DNA from: an uncultured Collinsella sp.
GTDB lineage: Bacteria > Actinomycetota > Coriobacteriia > Coriobacteriales > Coriobacteriaceae
NCBI GenBank assembly: GCA_902490445.1
Contig: CABUDZ010000054.1
Span: 1 to 14,724 of the forward strand
Direction of reading: 5' to 3'
Length of the DNA: 14,724 nt
Positions 14,429-14,724 of the stretch are shown here, in pieces (the stretch's first letter is position 1; each line of letters begins with the position of its first letter). Under the pieces are notes generated by a model. The model saw only the letters and a list, made by a program, of their open reading frames with translations. It was not told the DNA's origin and did not search any database. A program made the translations under genes and the position numbers.

Positions 14429-14653
14429 GCTGGACATATGTTGCGTAAATGGCCTTGCCGACGCCTTTCGTGGACTCGGATTTCGGAAGTGGGGCACAGT
14501 TTTGTGGGTGGTGAGTGGGCCACTGATTTGCCAAGAGTCTGCCGGCCCTTGTTGTTTTCTCTCGGAATACTACAAAAAACTCGGGGCTGGCCCACGCTTC
14601 CGTTCTGGCGGAATGCGATGCTGTTTTGCATAGAATTAGTACGCCCGCCATGT
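14429..14653. other. Non-coding spacer with long-range inverted repeats
   Basis: No convincing gene is seen. The spacer holds GTGGGCCA (14515-14522) with TGGCCCAC (14588-14595), and outside them CGGAAG (14484-14489) with CTTCCG (14597-14602). A long imperfect stem over about 120 bases could therefore form. Short open frames here lack ribosome sites and recognisable protein sequence. It may be a 3' structured region of the minus-strand gene or a small dispersed element. Confidence 0.35.
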
Positions 14654-14724
14654 TCAGCCGGAAAGGTCTCTATCGTCCTCGAGGCCCAGCAGAGGCATCA
14701 TCATGTTGGCCACCTCATCGGAGA
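14654..14724 (-). CDS. C-terminal end of an unidentified gene (partial)
   Basis: On the minus strand an open frame enters from the right edge and ends at TGA (14654-14656). Its last 22 codons read SDEVANMMMPLLGLEDD followed by RDLSG. The sequence looks protein-like (hydrophobic MMMPLLGL with an acidic tail) and continues past the window. It is too short to identify the family. Reading direction is convergent with the dehydratase/activase gene. Confidence 0.5.
   Translation of the reverse strand, partial: SDEVANMMMPLLGLEDDRDLSG

Noticed and set aside
14364..14633. An 89-codon plus-strand frame and similar minus-strand frames after the large gene
   Set aside because: It begins right at the stop of the previous gene, crosses a strong terminator, lacks a ribosome site and shows no protein family features.

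Overview
The window reads as chromosomal DNA of a high-GC, anaerobic gut-type actinobacterium of the Coriobacteriia. A Collinsella-like genome is my best guess. This rests on codon use, on GGAGG-type ribosome sites a few bases before ATG, GTG or TTG starts, and on the gene mix: a CmpB-type membrane protein next to an HD protein, an amt-glnK pair, and a giant fused 2-hydroxyacyl-CoA dehydratase/activase protein typical of strict anaerobes. The genus is inferred from style, not from a marker gene. No tRNA, rRNA, CRISPR array, insertion sequence or phage gene was seen.

Layout. 1-78: rho-independent terminator for the minus-strand gene. 79-1860 (-): a DXS-like thiamine-diphosphate enzyme that has lost residues normally used to bind the glyceraldehyde-3-phosphate phosphate. 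1861-2088: divergent spacer with a near-perfect palindrome. 2089-3648 (+): two-gene unit, HD-domain protein then CmpB-like membrane protein. 3847-5654 (+): ammonium channel amt and PII protein glnK, separated by 191 bp containing a large foldable element. 5729-7750 (+): TetR regulator and MFS exporter, in DNA visibly poorer in GC than the rest, with two near-identical operator-like sites between them. 7879-8736 (+): Cof-type HAD phosphatase, preceded by a perfect 20-bp inverted repeat that contains its ribosome site. 8738-8838: hairpin repeat, then a set of TGTGC/GCAC palindromes. 8860-9570 (+): second TetR regulator. 9582-14363 (+): 1593-residue fusion of two activase ATPase domains with a DUF2229/dehydratase-like part, followed by a strong terminator. 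14654-14724 (-): last 22 codons of an unidentified gene entering from the right.

How the parts work together. amt and glnK form the usual ammonium uptake and gating pair. TetR-1 with the MFS exporter looks like a self-contained, probably acquired, inducible efflux module. TetR-2 lies 11 bp upstream of the dehydratase/activase gene and likely controls it. The HD and CmpB genes are an operon of unknown role.

Most worth following: the DXS-like enzyme with altered phosphate-binding residues, the fused activase/dehydratase with its Ala-rich N-terminal tail, and inverted repeats flanking TAAAAT promoter-like boxes at two genes.
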